5,387 nucleotides of DNA from Myxococcales bacterium (GTDB taxonomy: Bacteria; Myxococcota; Polyangia; Fen-1088), in assembly GCA_003159055.1 (NCBI GenBank), contig PMLH01000219.1, forward strand, positions 10,267 through 15,653, in the 5' to 3' direction. Both the position numbers and the translations under genes were made by a program. Positions within the stretch are counted from its first letter, which is position 1; every line of letters begins with the position of its first letter. Positions 1 through 5,241 of the stretch are shown here, in pieces. The notes under the pieces are model-generated. The model was not told the origin of the DNA. It made no database searches and saw only the letters and a program-made list of their open reading frames with translations.

Positions 1-2
1 TG

Positions 3-158
3 CGCAAACAGCACCCGCGGTGGAGCTACCGCTTGGTGCACGACAATCTGGCGGCGCTGGGCCGCGAGCGGCCGGAGCTGGGCGTGCTGCCCGTCTACGC
101 GACGGTGTCACGCTTCATGAAGCATCACGGTCTCGGCAAACACCGCTTGGGCTGTTAG
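3..158 (+). pseudogene. Truncated DDE transposase/integrase remnant (N-terminal region)
   Basis: The third frame is open from the window edge to a TAG at 156-158 and encodes 51 residues beginning RKQHPRWSYRLVHDNL and ending in FMKHHGLGKHRLGC. The pattern of HPRWSY, then DNL, then PVYATVSRFMK resembles the winged-helix/HTH DNA-binding region that precedes the catalytic core of Mu/IS481-type DDE transposases, as I recall that family. In intact members a DDE core of several hundred residues follows the 'MK..GL' motif. Here a stop comes about ten residues later, and none of the core is visible downstream in any frame. The most likely reading is a decayed or truncated transposase; the start lies outside the window. 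A short standalone HTH protein is less likely. The family call is fairly good, the pseudogene call moderate. Confidence 0.6.
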
Positions 159-331
159 GATTTGCATAATTACTGAATTCTCGTATGGTTCGGAGCCATC
201 GGTATCCTTCCGCCCGATGGTCTTGATGCGGCGGCAACCGAACGCAAACGAACGGGCTTTTCCCCTACGAAGTTCACCTCTGGCGCTCCTCGTGCGGGCC
301 TGCGTTACCCTCCCTGGTCATCGAAACGGCT
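159..331. other. Intergenic region upstream of the 388-residue membrane protein
   Basis: No convincing gene is seen here. The first 30 bases are AT-rich relative to the rest of the window. TTGCAT (162-167) and TATGGT (184-189), 16 bases apart, could serve as a weak sigma-70-like promoter on the plus strand, but the match to consensus is poor. A perfect 7-bp inverted repeat lies at 196-220. Short reading frames that start in this gap run into the next gene in other frames and show no family features. Confidence 0.4.
196..220. repeat. Inverted repeat, 7-bp arms
   Basis: CCATCGG (196-202) and CCGATGG (214-220) are perfect reverse complements separated by 11 bases. There is no T-run after it, so it is not a classic Rho-independent terminator. 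It could be a regulatory half-site pair for the gene at 332 or part of the end of the old mobile element. The arm match is seen directly; the role is unknown. Confidence 0.35.
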
Positions 332-1498
332 ATGAACACACCAATGCTCTCATCGCGGTTCTCGTCATTCGCACTTTGCCTGCTGGTGGTTGGCTTGGCC
401 GGCTATCCGGCCGTTTCTCGCGCGGAGCCGCCGGTGCAGCTTTATGTTGACGACGGCCAGCTCTCCTCGCGGCCGTTCACCGTCTTCATCAACCGGGAGA
501 TCGCGGCGGAGATGCGGCCGACCCTGCGGCTCGTGGCGGTGGACACCGGGGGCAATTCGCAGCCGGTTTCCGTGATCGATTCCGGCCGCGGGCTGGCGGC
601 GCCCTACCAGGTCCGTCCGTTTAAGGTTGATGGACAGACGGTGTCGATCGAGGGGACGATTCTCCGCTTCGAGGTCCCCGATTTCCAAATTCCGCGGTTC
701 CACTCCGCCCATCGCGTCTTGCCCATCGTGGAGTGGACTATGCCCCGAGCTTCGGGGACCAGTGGAACGCCGCAACAGGCCGTCGCGCAGACCGAGGTCT
801 ACGTTGGGGACTTCAAATGGGGCCTGTTCTGGATGGCCGTTGTCGTGGGCGGACTCGCGGCGTTGATCCTGATTTGGAGCATGCTTGAAAGCGCAAAGGT
901 CAATAAGGAACAGGACCGGTTCACCGCCCGCCCGGTCCTTTTCATCGTCACGGGACCCGACGGTTACCTCTCGCTATGGAGGGCGCAGCTGGTGCTGTGG
1001 ACGCTCGCGGTTGCATCGATGGTTTTCCTTTACGGTCTCCTGCGCCTGCAAATCCCCGAGATCCCCGATTCCCTGGTCTACCTGATGGGGATGTCGATTG
1101 TGACGGGCGGCGTGAGCAAGTACAAAGCGAAGAAGGATTTCCTATCCGATCCGCCGGCGCACCCAACCCCGGATCCCTCTCACCCCGTGAAAGTGCAGGA
1201 CAGGGTGAAGGGCCACCTGGCCGATCTGATTAGTGATTGGAACAAGGCCTACAATCATGCCGAGATCTCGGTGCCGAAGGCGCAGATGGTCCTGTGGACC
1301 GGGGTGATGCTGGTCCTGTTCGTCGTGAAGAGCTGGCTGCAGGGCGAACTCTGGGACGTCCCGATGCAGATGGTGGCCCTGACCGGCGCGAGCCAGTTCG
1401 GCTACGTGCAGGACAAGTTCCAGCCCAAGGCGAAGGAAACACCGAAAGATCCCAAGGATCCGAAGGATCCGGCCCCGACACCGGCTCACGCGTCGTAA
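332..1498 (+). CDS. Uncharacterised exported membrane protein with duplicated membrane unit
   Basis: I do not recognise a named family. Residues 1-31 form a signal peptide (hydrophobic 13-25, likely cleavage after SRA at 31). Residues 32-160 look like a beta-rich extracytoplasmic domain. A membrane segment follows at about 164-185 (WGLFWMAVVVGGLAALILIW). Two related membrane units come next, at about 215-268 and 314-367. AQLVLWT at 218-224 matches AQMVLWT at 317-323, and P245, L251, G253, S255 and K263 match P344, L350, G352, S354 and K362, all at an offset of exactly 99. The tail (369-388) is Pro/Lys/Asp-rich with three KDP triplets. The ATG at 332 is chosen because it gives a complete signal peptide; no clear Shine-Dalgarno is visible, and the ATG at 347 is an alternative. 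The gene stands alone and converges on the hydrolase gene. That it is a real gene is near certain; its function is unknown. Confidence 0.85.
   Translation: MNTPMLSSRFSSFALCLLVVGLAGYPAVSRAEPPVQLYVDDGQLSSRPFTVFINREIAAEMRPTLRLVAVDTGGNSQPVSVIDSGRGLAAPYQVRPFKVDGQTVSIEGTILRFEVPDFQIPRFHSAHRVLPIVEWTMPRASGTSGTPQQAVAQTEVYVGDFKWGLFWMAVVVGGLAALILIWSMLESAKVNKEQDRFTARPVLFIVTGPDGYLSLWRAQLVLWTLAVASMVFLYGLLRLQIPEIPDSLVYLMGMSIVTGGVSKYKAKKDFLSDPPAHPTPDPSHPVKVQDRVKGHLADLISDWNKAYNHAEISVPKAQMVLWTGVMLVLFVVKSWLQGELWDVPMQMVALTGASQFGYVQDKFQPKAKETPKDPKDPKDPAPTPAHAS
1445..1471 (+). repeat. Three tandem 9-bp units encoding KDP triplets
   Basis: Three 9-base units (AAAGATCCC, AAGGATCCG, AAGGATCCG) encode Lys-Asp-Pro three times, residues 372-380 of the membrane protein. 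The last two units are identical. This forms a charged, flexible C-terminal tail after the last membrane unit. Unit number could vary between strains by slippage, though nothing in this single sequence shows that it does. Confidence 0.7.
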
Positions 1499-1706
1499 GC
1501 GTCGCGCCCGTTGCGTGAAGCAATCAGGTTTCTAGCCAAGCTTGGAAAACACCTACACGGTCGAGTTGCCAATTCGGTCTGCACCCGCCTCGTCGGAAGC
1601 TGCCTTGGAAGCGTCCCACACAGGGCGGGATAGACCCGCTGCCTGTGCGGCAAGACGGAAGGTGACCGAATCTGACAGCGGAGAGACTATTTCGCTCCAC
1701 CTACCA
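1499..1706. other. Convergent intergenic region
   Basis: This gap separates the stop of the membrane-protein gene from the stop of the minus-strand hydrolase gene. It holds a perfect 10-bp palindrome, CCAAGCTTGG (1536-1545), and a strong GC-rich hairpin (1616-1650). A plus-strand reading frame that starts at 1542 and runs on into the hydrolase gene looks like an antisense shadow. No other gene is supported. Confidence 0.5.
1616..1650. terminator. GC-rich hairpin between convergent genes, possible bidirectional terminator
   Basis: CACAGG GCGGG (1619-1629) pairs with CCCGC (1635-1639) and CCTGTG (1642-1647). This leaves a 5-base loop (ATAGA) and a 2-base bulge (TG at 1640-1641). The stem extends by two more pairs (1616-1617 with 1649-1650) past one A/C mismatch. 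The 11-13 bp stem is strong, and its place between two facing stop codons fits termination of one or both genes. It lacks the U-tract of an intrinsic terminator, so an RNA-stabilising or repeat-element role is also possible. Confidence 0.45.
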
Positions 1707-3620
1707 TCACGGTGTGGCTGGCGCCCGCCGCTTTGGCCGGCGTCGCGTCCGTGCGAGCGCGAGAAGCCCGAGCACAGCCGCCGTGCACCCAAAACCGTAC
1801 GTGTTCCCTGCGACTCGGCCGGCGCCTATTGTACAGGCGCAACCACTGTTGCCGCCGTTCGCGGTCGTCGAGCTACCTTGCGAGGTCGCCCCACCGCGCG
1901 GGCCGCCGCTGCCGCCAGAGGACACCGAGGTCCCGCCTAGGCCCTTGGCTCCGCCTGAGTCCGCCGCGCCGCCGACCGCTGACGCACTACCCGACGTTCC
2001 TCCCGCCGCCGAGCCGGCGGACCCCGCAGCCCCCCGGGTCCCCTTGCTGCCACTCGAGCTCGTCACGCCCCCCGTCGCCGAAGTGCCTCCGGATCCAGGT
2101 GCACCGCCGGTTCCGTTGCTTGCGCCCGAGCCGGACGCACCGCCCGCCGCGGTCGCACCACCCGAGCCAAACGTTCCGCCGGCAGACGTGTCTTTCCCTT
2201 TGGCATCCATCGCAGCGTCTGGGCCGCCATCCTTGCCGAGCATACCACCGTCCTGGTTGCCAAACGTGAGAGTGAGGGCATAGCCGTCCGCGGCCTTGGT
2301 CCAGCTCCATGGAACCGTGAGCGTGTTACCTGTCACGGTCATTGCGCTATTTGAGACGACGGTCGGAGAGCTGACGGCGGCCGTGCCATCGGGCATGCTT
2401 TCAATCAGGACCTGCGCTGCTCCGGCCGCTTGCAGGTCTGCTGGAATGTTGGTGATCTTCACGCTCACTGTACCCGTGACGCTGCCCTTGTTGCCCACCA
2501 CGATGATGGATTTCCGTGCAGCCGAGTCGAGATAGGCGACAGCATCTGCCTGCGATCCGGCGGTGACGGTGGCCTGCAGACCGGATTGGTCCGCGTACCG
2601 CTTGTAAATCCACCACTGGCCCTTGGGCTGCCAACTGCTCGTGACCATCCCGCCCATGGTTGCGTACAAGCCATTACCTCCGCCCCAGTTCGAGCGCAGG
2701 CCATCCACACCAGCCCTTTCGAATCGGGCAAGGTACCAAGCGGAGTGACCAGCGGTTTGGTCGCTGCTCGATCCGTACTCGCTGACATCCAGATTCGCGA
2801 CGTTGATGCTGCGGCTTGACAGGGCTGATTTCGCGCTTTTTCCGTCATTGACCGGGTCGCCACCGCCCGCCTCGTGCCAGCCAATGTAGTCTGGAACGAC
2901 ATTGTTGGTCTTGACGTAGTCGAGGAAGGCCGTGAACCACGCGCCGACCCCTCCGGCCGTGCTGGGCCCTTCAATGACCGCGTCCGGAAGGGCCGCCCGT
3001 ACTTGCTGGTAACCGCGCTTCCACATTTCGAGCCACTGGGCCTGCGTGCCCTTCCAGAATCCGGAATAGTCGGGCTCATTCCACAGCTCCCAGCGCACGT
3101 CCTTTCCGGTCATGCCAGCGGCCTTGAAATCGGTGATGAGTTGGCTGATGAAAGTGGTGTATGCGGTCCAGTCCCCGCCGTCCCCTGGGTAATTCGGCAC
3201 GTTGCAGGCGCCATCCGCGCCCCAGATGTCATGCACGAGGACGAGCAGGGTTGCCCCGATGGCCTTGGCTTTGGTGTAGTAGGCCTTCACCGCGTTCCAG
3301 CGCGCGGCGTACTGCCCGTTCACGTAGCCACCGTTCGGGCATCCGATTTGGGCTCCGCCGCAGCGCAGGTGCGTGATCTTGATATCGGTCAGCGTGGCGT
3401 TGGGTGGTTGGCTTCCGTCCTGGGAAATGCCGTAGATGAATCCGGAGGCGCGGTAGGTGGGCGCCCCGGAAAGCGAGCCCATGTCCACCGTAACCGTATC
3501 GTCCGCAAAGGCCGGCGAGGGCAAACGCGTCAGAAGCAGCCACGAGGCCAACGCTGGCAGCTGCAACCATCGACGGGAAGTGGGTAGGCATGCGCGGGCG
3601 CAGGCAGAAATTGTCATCAT
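1707..3620 (-). CDS. Secreted GH39-like glycoside hydrolase with MYXO-CTERM-like anchor
   Basis: Predicted product is 637 residues, a retaining glycosidase of clan GH-A acting outside the cell on a glycan; substrate unknown (beta-xylosidase-like activity would fit GH39). Residues 1-39 are a signal peptide ending AFA, with a possible twin-arginine motif (SRRWLQ, 15-20). Residues 40-345 form the catalytic barrel. WELWNEPD at 177-184 gives acid/base Glu182, and VSEYG at 279-283 gives nucleophile Glu281; the 99-residue gap is near normal for the clan. Residues 346-455 look like a C-terminal beta-sandwich. Residues 455-592 are a Gly/Ser/Ala/Thr linker, and 593-637 carry Cys594/Cys596, a hydrophobic stretch (611-623) and an Arg/Lys-rich end, as in MYXO-CTERM sorting tails. 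The frame stays open upstream to 3800, but ATG codons at 3620 and 3617 follow an AGGT sequence and directly precede the signal peptide; 3617 has the better spacing. GH-A is secure; the GH39 family is likely but not proven. Confidence 0.88.
   Translation of the reverse strand: MMTISACARACLPTSRRWLQLPALASWLLLTRLPSPAFADDTVTVDMGSLSGAPTYRASGFIYGISQDGSQPPNATLTDIKITHLRCGGAQIGCPNGGYVNGQYAARWNAVKAYYTKAKAIGATLLVLVHDIWGADGACNVPNYPGDGGDWTAYTTFISQLITDFKAAGMTGKDVRWELWNEPDYSGFWKGTQAQWLEMWKRGYQQVRAALPDAVIEGPSTAGGVGAWFTAFLDYVKTNNVVPDYIGWHEAGGGDPVNDGKSAKSALSSRSINVANLDVSEYGSSSDQTAGHSAWYLARFERAGVDGLRSNWGGGNGLYATMGGMVTSSWQPKGQWWIYKRYADQSGLQATVTAGSQADAVAYLDSAARKSIIVVGNKGSVTGTVSVKITNIPADLQAAGAAQVLIESMPDGTAAVSSPTVVSNSAMTVTGNTLTVPWSWTKAADGYALTLTFGNQDGGMLGKDGGPDAAMDAKGKDTSAGGTFGSGGATAAGGASGSGASNGTGGAPGSGGTSATGGVTSSSGSKGTRGAAGSAGSAAGGTSGSASAVGGAADSGGAKGLGGTSVSSGGSGGPRGGATSQGSSTTANGGNSGCACTIGAGRVAGNTYGFGCTAAVLGLLALARTRRRPKRRAPATP
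1710..1844 (-). other. MYXO-CTERM-like sorting tail of the hydrolase
   Basis: The last 45 residues begin SGCACTIGAG, run through a short hydrophobic segment (GCTAAVLGLLALA) and end in ARTRRRPKRRAPATP. A Cys-containing motif, a membrane segment and a basic end are the three parts of the MYXO-CTERM signal, known in myxobacteria as the substrate of myxosortase for placing proteins on the cell surface. The spacing between the Cys pair and the hydrophobic segment (about 14 residues) is longer than in the examples I remember, so this may be a divergent form. Confidence 0.65.
1845..2258 (-). repeat. Low-complexity Gly/Ser/Ala/Thr linker coding region
   Basis: This stretch encodes residues 455-592 of the hydrolase, an irregular run of GG, GS, SG and GA/GT pairs with an Asp/Lys-rich start (GKDGGPDAAMDAKGKD). 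It holds no Cys and no predicted fold. It probably acts as a flexible spacer that holds the catalytic domain away from the envelope anchor. The irregular units are not exact tandem repeats at DNA level. Antisense frames here read as Pro-rich and are shadows. Confidence 0.7.
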
Positions 3621-3649
3621 GCTACCTGTACTGTCCAAGATGGCCTTCC

Positions 3650-3679
3650 TTGTGACAAAAATGCGGTCGGGCCTGTCAA
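3650..3679 (-). promoter_or_regulatory. Possible promoter/operator of the hydrolase gene
   Basis: Reading on the minus strand, a perfect -35-like TTGACA (3679-3674) lies about 55 bases before the hydrolase start. No good -10 hexamer sits 16-18 bases downstream: the best candidates there read GTCACA or TGTCAC. Overlapping that -10 position is the 9-base odd palindrome TTGTCACAA (3658-3650), which could be a regulator site. The -35 match is exact, but the promoter as a whole is weakly supported. Confidence 0.3.
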
Positions 3680-3833
3680 ATACTCCGCGTGCTGCTACTC
3701 GGTGGCAGAATCGACGCCCTGGGTGGGTGCCACCTACGGGGAACGCATCCACTTCGAGGTGGAGAACGGCGACCGGGTGCTTGTTGTGACCACCGGGCAC
3801 GCCACCATCTCCGCGGTAGCCTCAGAATTCTGA
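3669..3833 (+). pseudogene. Start-less protein-like coding fragment, likely C-terminal gene remnant
   Basis: This plus-strand frame is open from 3588 to a TGA at 3831-3833 and has no ATG. From about 3669 it reads like real protein: GPVKYSACCYSVAES, then PWVGATYGERIHFEVENGDR, then VLVVTTGHATISAVASEF. Counting from the TAC at 3696, about 36 of 45 codons end in G or C (roughly 80 percent), as expected for coding DNA in a genome this GC-rich. The amino-acid pattern (alternating hydrophobics, a Gly-Asp turn) suggests beta strands ending in Phe. I do not recognise the family. Upstream, the frame runs into the start of the minus-strand hydrolase gene and loses protein character, which suggests a gene end left after a rearrangement. 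The alternative is a chance reading frame or one with a rare internal start (the GTG at 3702). Confidence 0.4.
3822..3833. promoter_or_regulatory. 12-bp perfect palindrome, possible operator
   Basis: TCAGAATTCTGA is its own reverse complement. It lies about 108 bases upstream of the lipoprotein start and includes the stop codon of the start-less fragment. Such a symmetric site could bind a dimeric regulator, but a single copy does not establish this. Confidence 0.25.
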
Positions 3834-3840
3834 AATCGAG

Positions 3841-3858
3841 TCGCGACAACAGTCGCGA
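3841..3858. repeat. Hairpin, 7-bp perfect stem with AACA loop
   Basis: TCGCGAC (3841-3847) and GTCGCGA (3852-3858) form a perfect 7-bp stem around a 4-base loop. It directly follows the end of the start-less fragment, so it could be the leftover terminator of that lost gene, or an operator or 5' leader element of the lipoprotein gene. No T-run follows it. Confidence 0.4.
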
Positions 3859-3940
3859 GGGTGCGGAGATTGTTGGGATGATGACAACCCGTATGCTTGG
3901 CATGTGTGTTGCTGTCCACCAGACCGGAAGGGAAGTTTCG

Positions 3941-5149
3941 ATGCGTACTACGATGCTCGGCCTTGCCGTGGCGACCTCGGTCGCTCTGCTCGCGCTCGGC
4001 TGTGGCCGCGACAATCTTGGGCTCGATGCTGGAGGACCTGAAGGTGGAAGCGCCGGAAACAGCAGTGGTGTGGGCGGCTCCGGCGGACGAGGAAGCAGTC
4101 AATACGGCGGCATGTCTGGTAGTGGCGGCCTGCAGTCTGGCGCGTTGGGAGGTTCCGGGAGCGGCGGCCAGCAGCCGTTTGGCGGGATGACCGGCTTGGG
4201 CGGAAGCAAAGCGCCGTGTGGGTGTGAATGTCCCGCCATCGGCCCATGTTCGTGTTCGATCTGCGACGGAAAGGAATCCGGCACCGGCGGGGCCATCTCG
4301 TCCAGCGGTGGCATCGTCTCCTCTGGCGGCATTTCTGGTTCATCTGGCAGGGGCGGTGTCGGTGGTGCCTCTGGTTCTGGAGGAAGCAGCATGACATGCA
4401 TTCCACCGCCTTGTGCTCCGGCGGTATGCCTCGACGGCTTGGTCGTCGCACCCTCCAATGACTGCGACTGCAGCGGTCCGTGCGGCTGCCCGTGCGGGTG
4501 CTGGATGTGCGTACCGCCGTCGGAATCTCCAGATGCCGCGATCCGCACAGACGCCCCCGTTTCGGACGGACCCAGCACGGTAGGCGATGCAAAGGTTCCC
4601 CTCCAACACCGGAGCACGTCTGCGTCCTGCCCCTCGCAGCGCGGTCCTGGACCGTCGTGCGTCACCACGAGTTGCGTAAGCCAACCCTACCCGTCAGGCG
4701 TTGCTACGACGTGCTCCTCCGACTCCCAGTGCACTGACGGAGTGAACGGCCGCTGCTTCCCCTTTGAAGGCATGATTGGGCCCGGCGGATGTTCGTACGA
4801 CGAGTGCTTCAGCGACTCGGGTTGTGGCGCAAAGACGCCCTGCCTTTGCCGTAGCTCGTCTACGGACAACAGCGCGAATGCTTGTGACGTCGGAGGCAAT
4901 TGCGCCGTTGACTCCGATTGTGGCCCCGGGGGCTATTGCTCGCCCTCCGTGCCGTTCCAAAACCCGAATATTTGTTGGGGATTGCCGCTCTATTTTTGCC
5001 ATACGGCTACTGACAAGTGCCTGAACGATGCGGACTGCGGCGCGCCTGACGCCGGCCCGCCTGTGCCCATCAACCCTGGATATGGATGCGCGTATAACCC
5101 GCAGGACATGCGGTGGGAGTGCGTAAAGAACGTTTGCCTGTTGCCCTGA
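3941..5149 (+). CDS. Cys-rich myxobacterial-type lipoprotein
   Basis: Predicted product is 402 residues, exported and lipid-anchored; function unknown. A short signal peptide (hydrophobic 5-20) ends in LLALGC, placing lipid on Cys21, with a slightly atypical lipobox (Ala at -3, Leu at -2). Residues 29-90 and 111-150 are Gly/Ser-rich linkers. Two dense Cys clusters lie at 93-108 (CGCEC, CSCSIC) and 153-190 (CDC, then CGCPCGCWMC). Residues 230-399 form a Cys-rich domain with four C-x2-D-[SA]-x-C units (258-264, 289-295, 321-327, 360-366). About 38 Cys follow the lipobox, so many disulfides or metal binding are plausible. From memory, similar Cys-rich domains occur in other myxobacterial exported proteins, but I know no name for them. 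The ATG at 3941 is chosen over upstream starts (open to 3689) because GGAAGGGAAG lies 5 bases before it and it opens a lipoprotein signal. Confidence 0.85.
   Translation: MRTTMLGLAVATSVALLALGCGRDNLGLDAGGPEGGSAGNSSGVGGSGGRGSSQYGGMSGSGGLQSGALGGSGSGGQQPFGGMTGLGGSKAPCGCECPAIGPCSCSICDGKESGTGGAISSSGGIVSSGGISGSSGRGGVGGASGSGGSSMTCIPPPCAPAVCLDGLVVAPSNDCDCSGPCGCPCGCWMCVPPSESPDAAIRTDAPVSDGPSTVGDAKVPLQHRSTSASCPSQRGPGPSCVTTSCVSQPYPSGVATTCSSDSQCTDGVNGRCFPFEGMIGPGGCSYDECFSDSGCGAKTPCLCRSSSTDNSANACDVGGNCAVDSDCGPGGYCSPSVPFQNPNICWGLPLYFCHTATDKCLNDADCGAPDAGPPVPINPGYGCAYNPQDMRWECVKNVCLLP
4712..5038 (+). repeat. Four C-x2-D-[SA]-x-C repeat units within the lipoprotein
   Basis: The units are CSSDSQC, CFSDSGC, CAVDSDC and CLNDADC, spaced 31, 32 and 39 residues apart. 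The Asp and the two Cys are invariant, and each is followed within a few residues by Gly or Ala. The regular spacing suggests an ancient tandem duplication of a small disulfide-linked module of roughly 30-40 residues. DNA identity between units is low, so the duplication is old. Confidence 0.6.
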
Positions 5150-5241
5150 GCCAGCGTCTCGCCAGCCCTAGGCCGCAAAAGTCAGAGAATCAACCCCATC
5201 ACCTATCCGAATCTCGAAGCAAAGATTCGCTGCCGCTGCGC
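5150..5241. other. Short convergent intergenic region
   Basis: This gap lies between the lipoprotein stop and the likely stop of a minus-strand gene entering from the right edge. Its main content is a 7-bp hairpin at 5208-5229. No other gene or signal is seen. Confidence 0.4.
5208..5229. terminator. Hairpin between convergent genes, possible terminator
   Basis: CGAATCT (5208-5214) and AGATTCG (5223-5229) pair perfectly around an 8-base loop. It lies about 60 bases past the lipoprotein stop and 13 bases past the likely stop of the right-edge minus-strand gene. It has no clear T-run in either direction. The position suits a shared terminator; the stem is only moderately stable. Confidence 0.35.

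Larger units (their letters stand above)
3621..3940. other. Divergent promoter region between hydrolase and lipoprotein genes
   Basis: These 320 bases separate two gene starts that point away from each other, so promoters for both should lie here. Seen in it, in order: an odd palindrome TTGTGACAA (3650-3658), a minus-strand TTGACA box (3674-3679), a plus-strand start-less coding fragment (about 3669-3833), a 12-bp palindrome (3822-3833) and a 7-bp hairpin (3841-3858). A weak plus-strand promoter pair might be TTGTTG and TATGCT just upstream of 3900. The lipoprotein frame is open through part of this gap, but that extension shows no protein-like character. Confidence 0.5.

Noticed and set aside
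162..189. A sigma-70 promoter TTGCAT-16-TATGGT before the membrane-protein gene
   Set aside because: Only about half the -35 bases match consensus, and the pair lies over 140 bases from the start codon; mentioned only as a weak possibility, not listed as a feature.
1542..1940. A 132-residue plus-strand frame starting in the convergent gap
   Set aside because: Most of it overlaps the hydrolase C-terminus antisense, and the part in the gap spans the hairpin. No export signal, domain or ribosome-binding site was seen.
1845..2258. CRISPR-like or tandem DNA repeat in the linker region
   Set aside because: Units are irregular in length and sequence, with no constant repeat and spacer pattern; the repetition is at amino-acid composition level.
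1714..2283. A Pro-rich plus-strand reading frame of 189 residues
   Set aside because: It is the reverse complement of the Gly/Ser/Ala-rich linker (Gly codons read as Pro), so its composition is a by-product.
2874..3587. A 237-residue plus-strand reading frame across the hydrolase catalytic region
   Set aside because: It is antisense to a well-supported enzyme domain, shows no family features, and long antisense frames are common in GC-rich genes.
3621..3800. A 60-residue N-terminal extension of the hydrolase starting at 3800
   Set aside because: It would bury the signal peptide inside the protein and has no protein-like pattern; the opposite strand reads as better coding sequence. The AGGT-preceded ATG at 3620/3617 fits better.
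3689..3940. An 84-residue N-terminal extension of the lipoprotein starting at 3689
   Set aside because: It would place the lipobox deep inside the product. The ATG at 3941 has a good ribosome-binding sequence and a proper lipoprotein signal.
3948..4668. Minus-strand reading frames of 189-214 residues under the lipoprotein gene
   Set aside because: They are Pro/Arg/His-rich shadows of the Gly/Ser/Cys-rich lipoprotein and lack independent signals.
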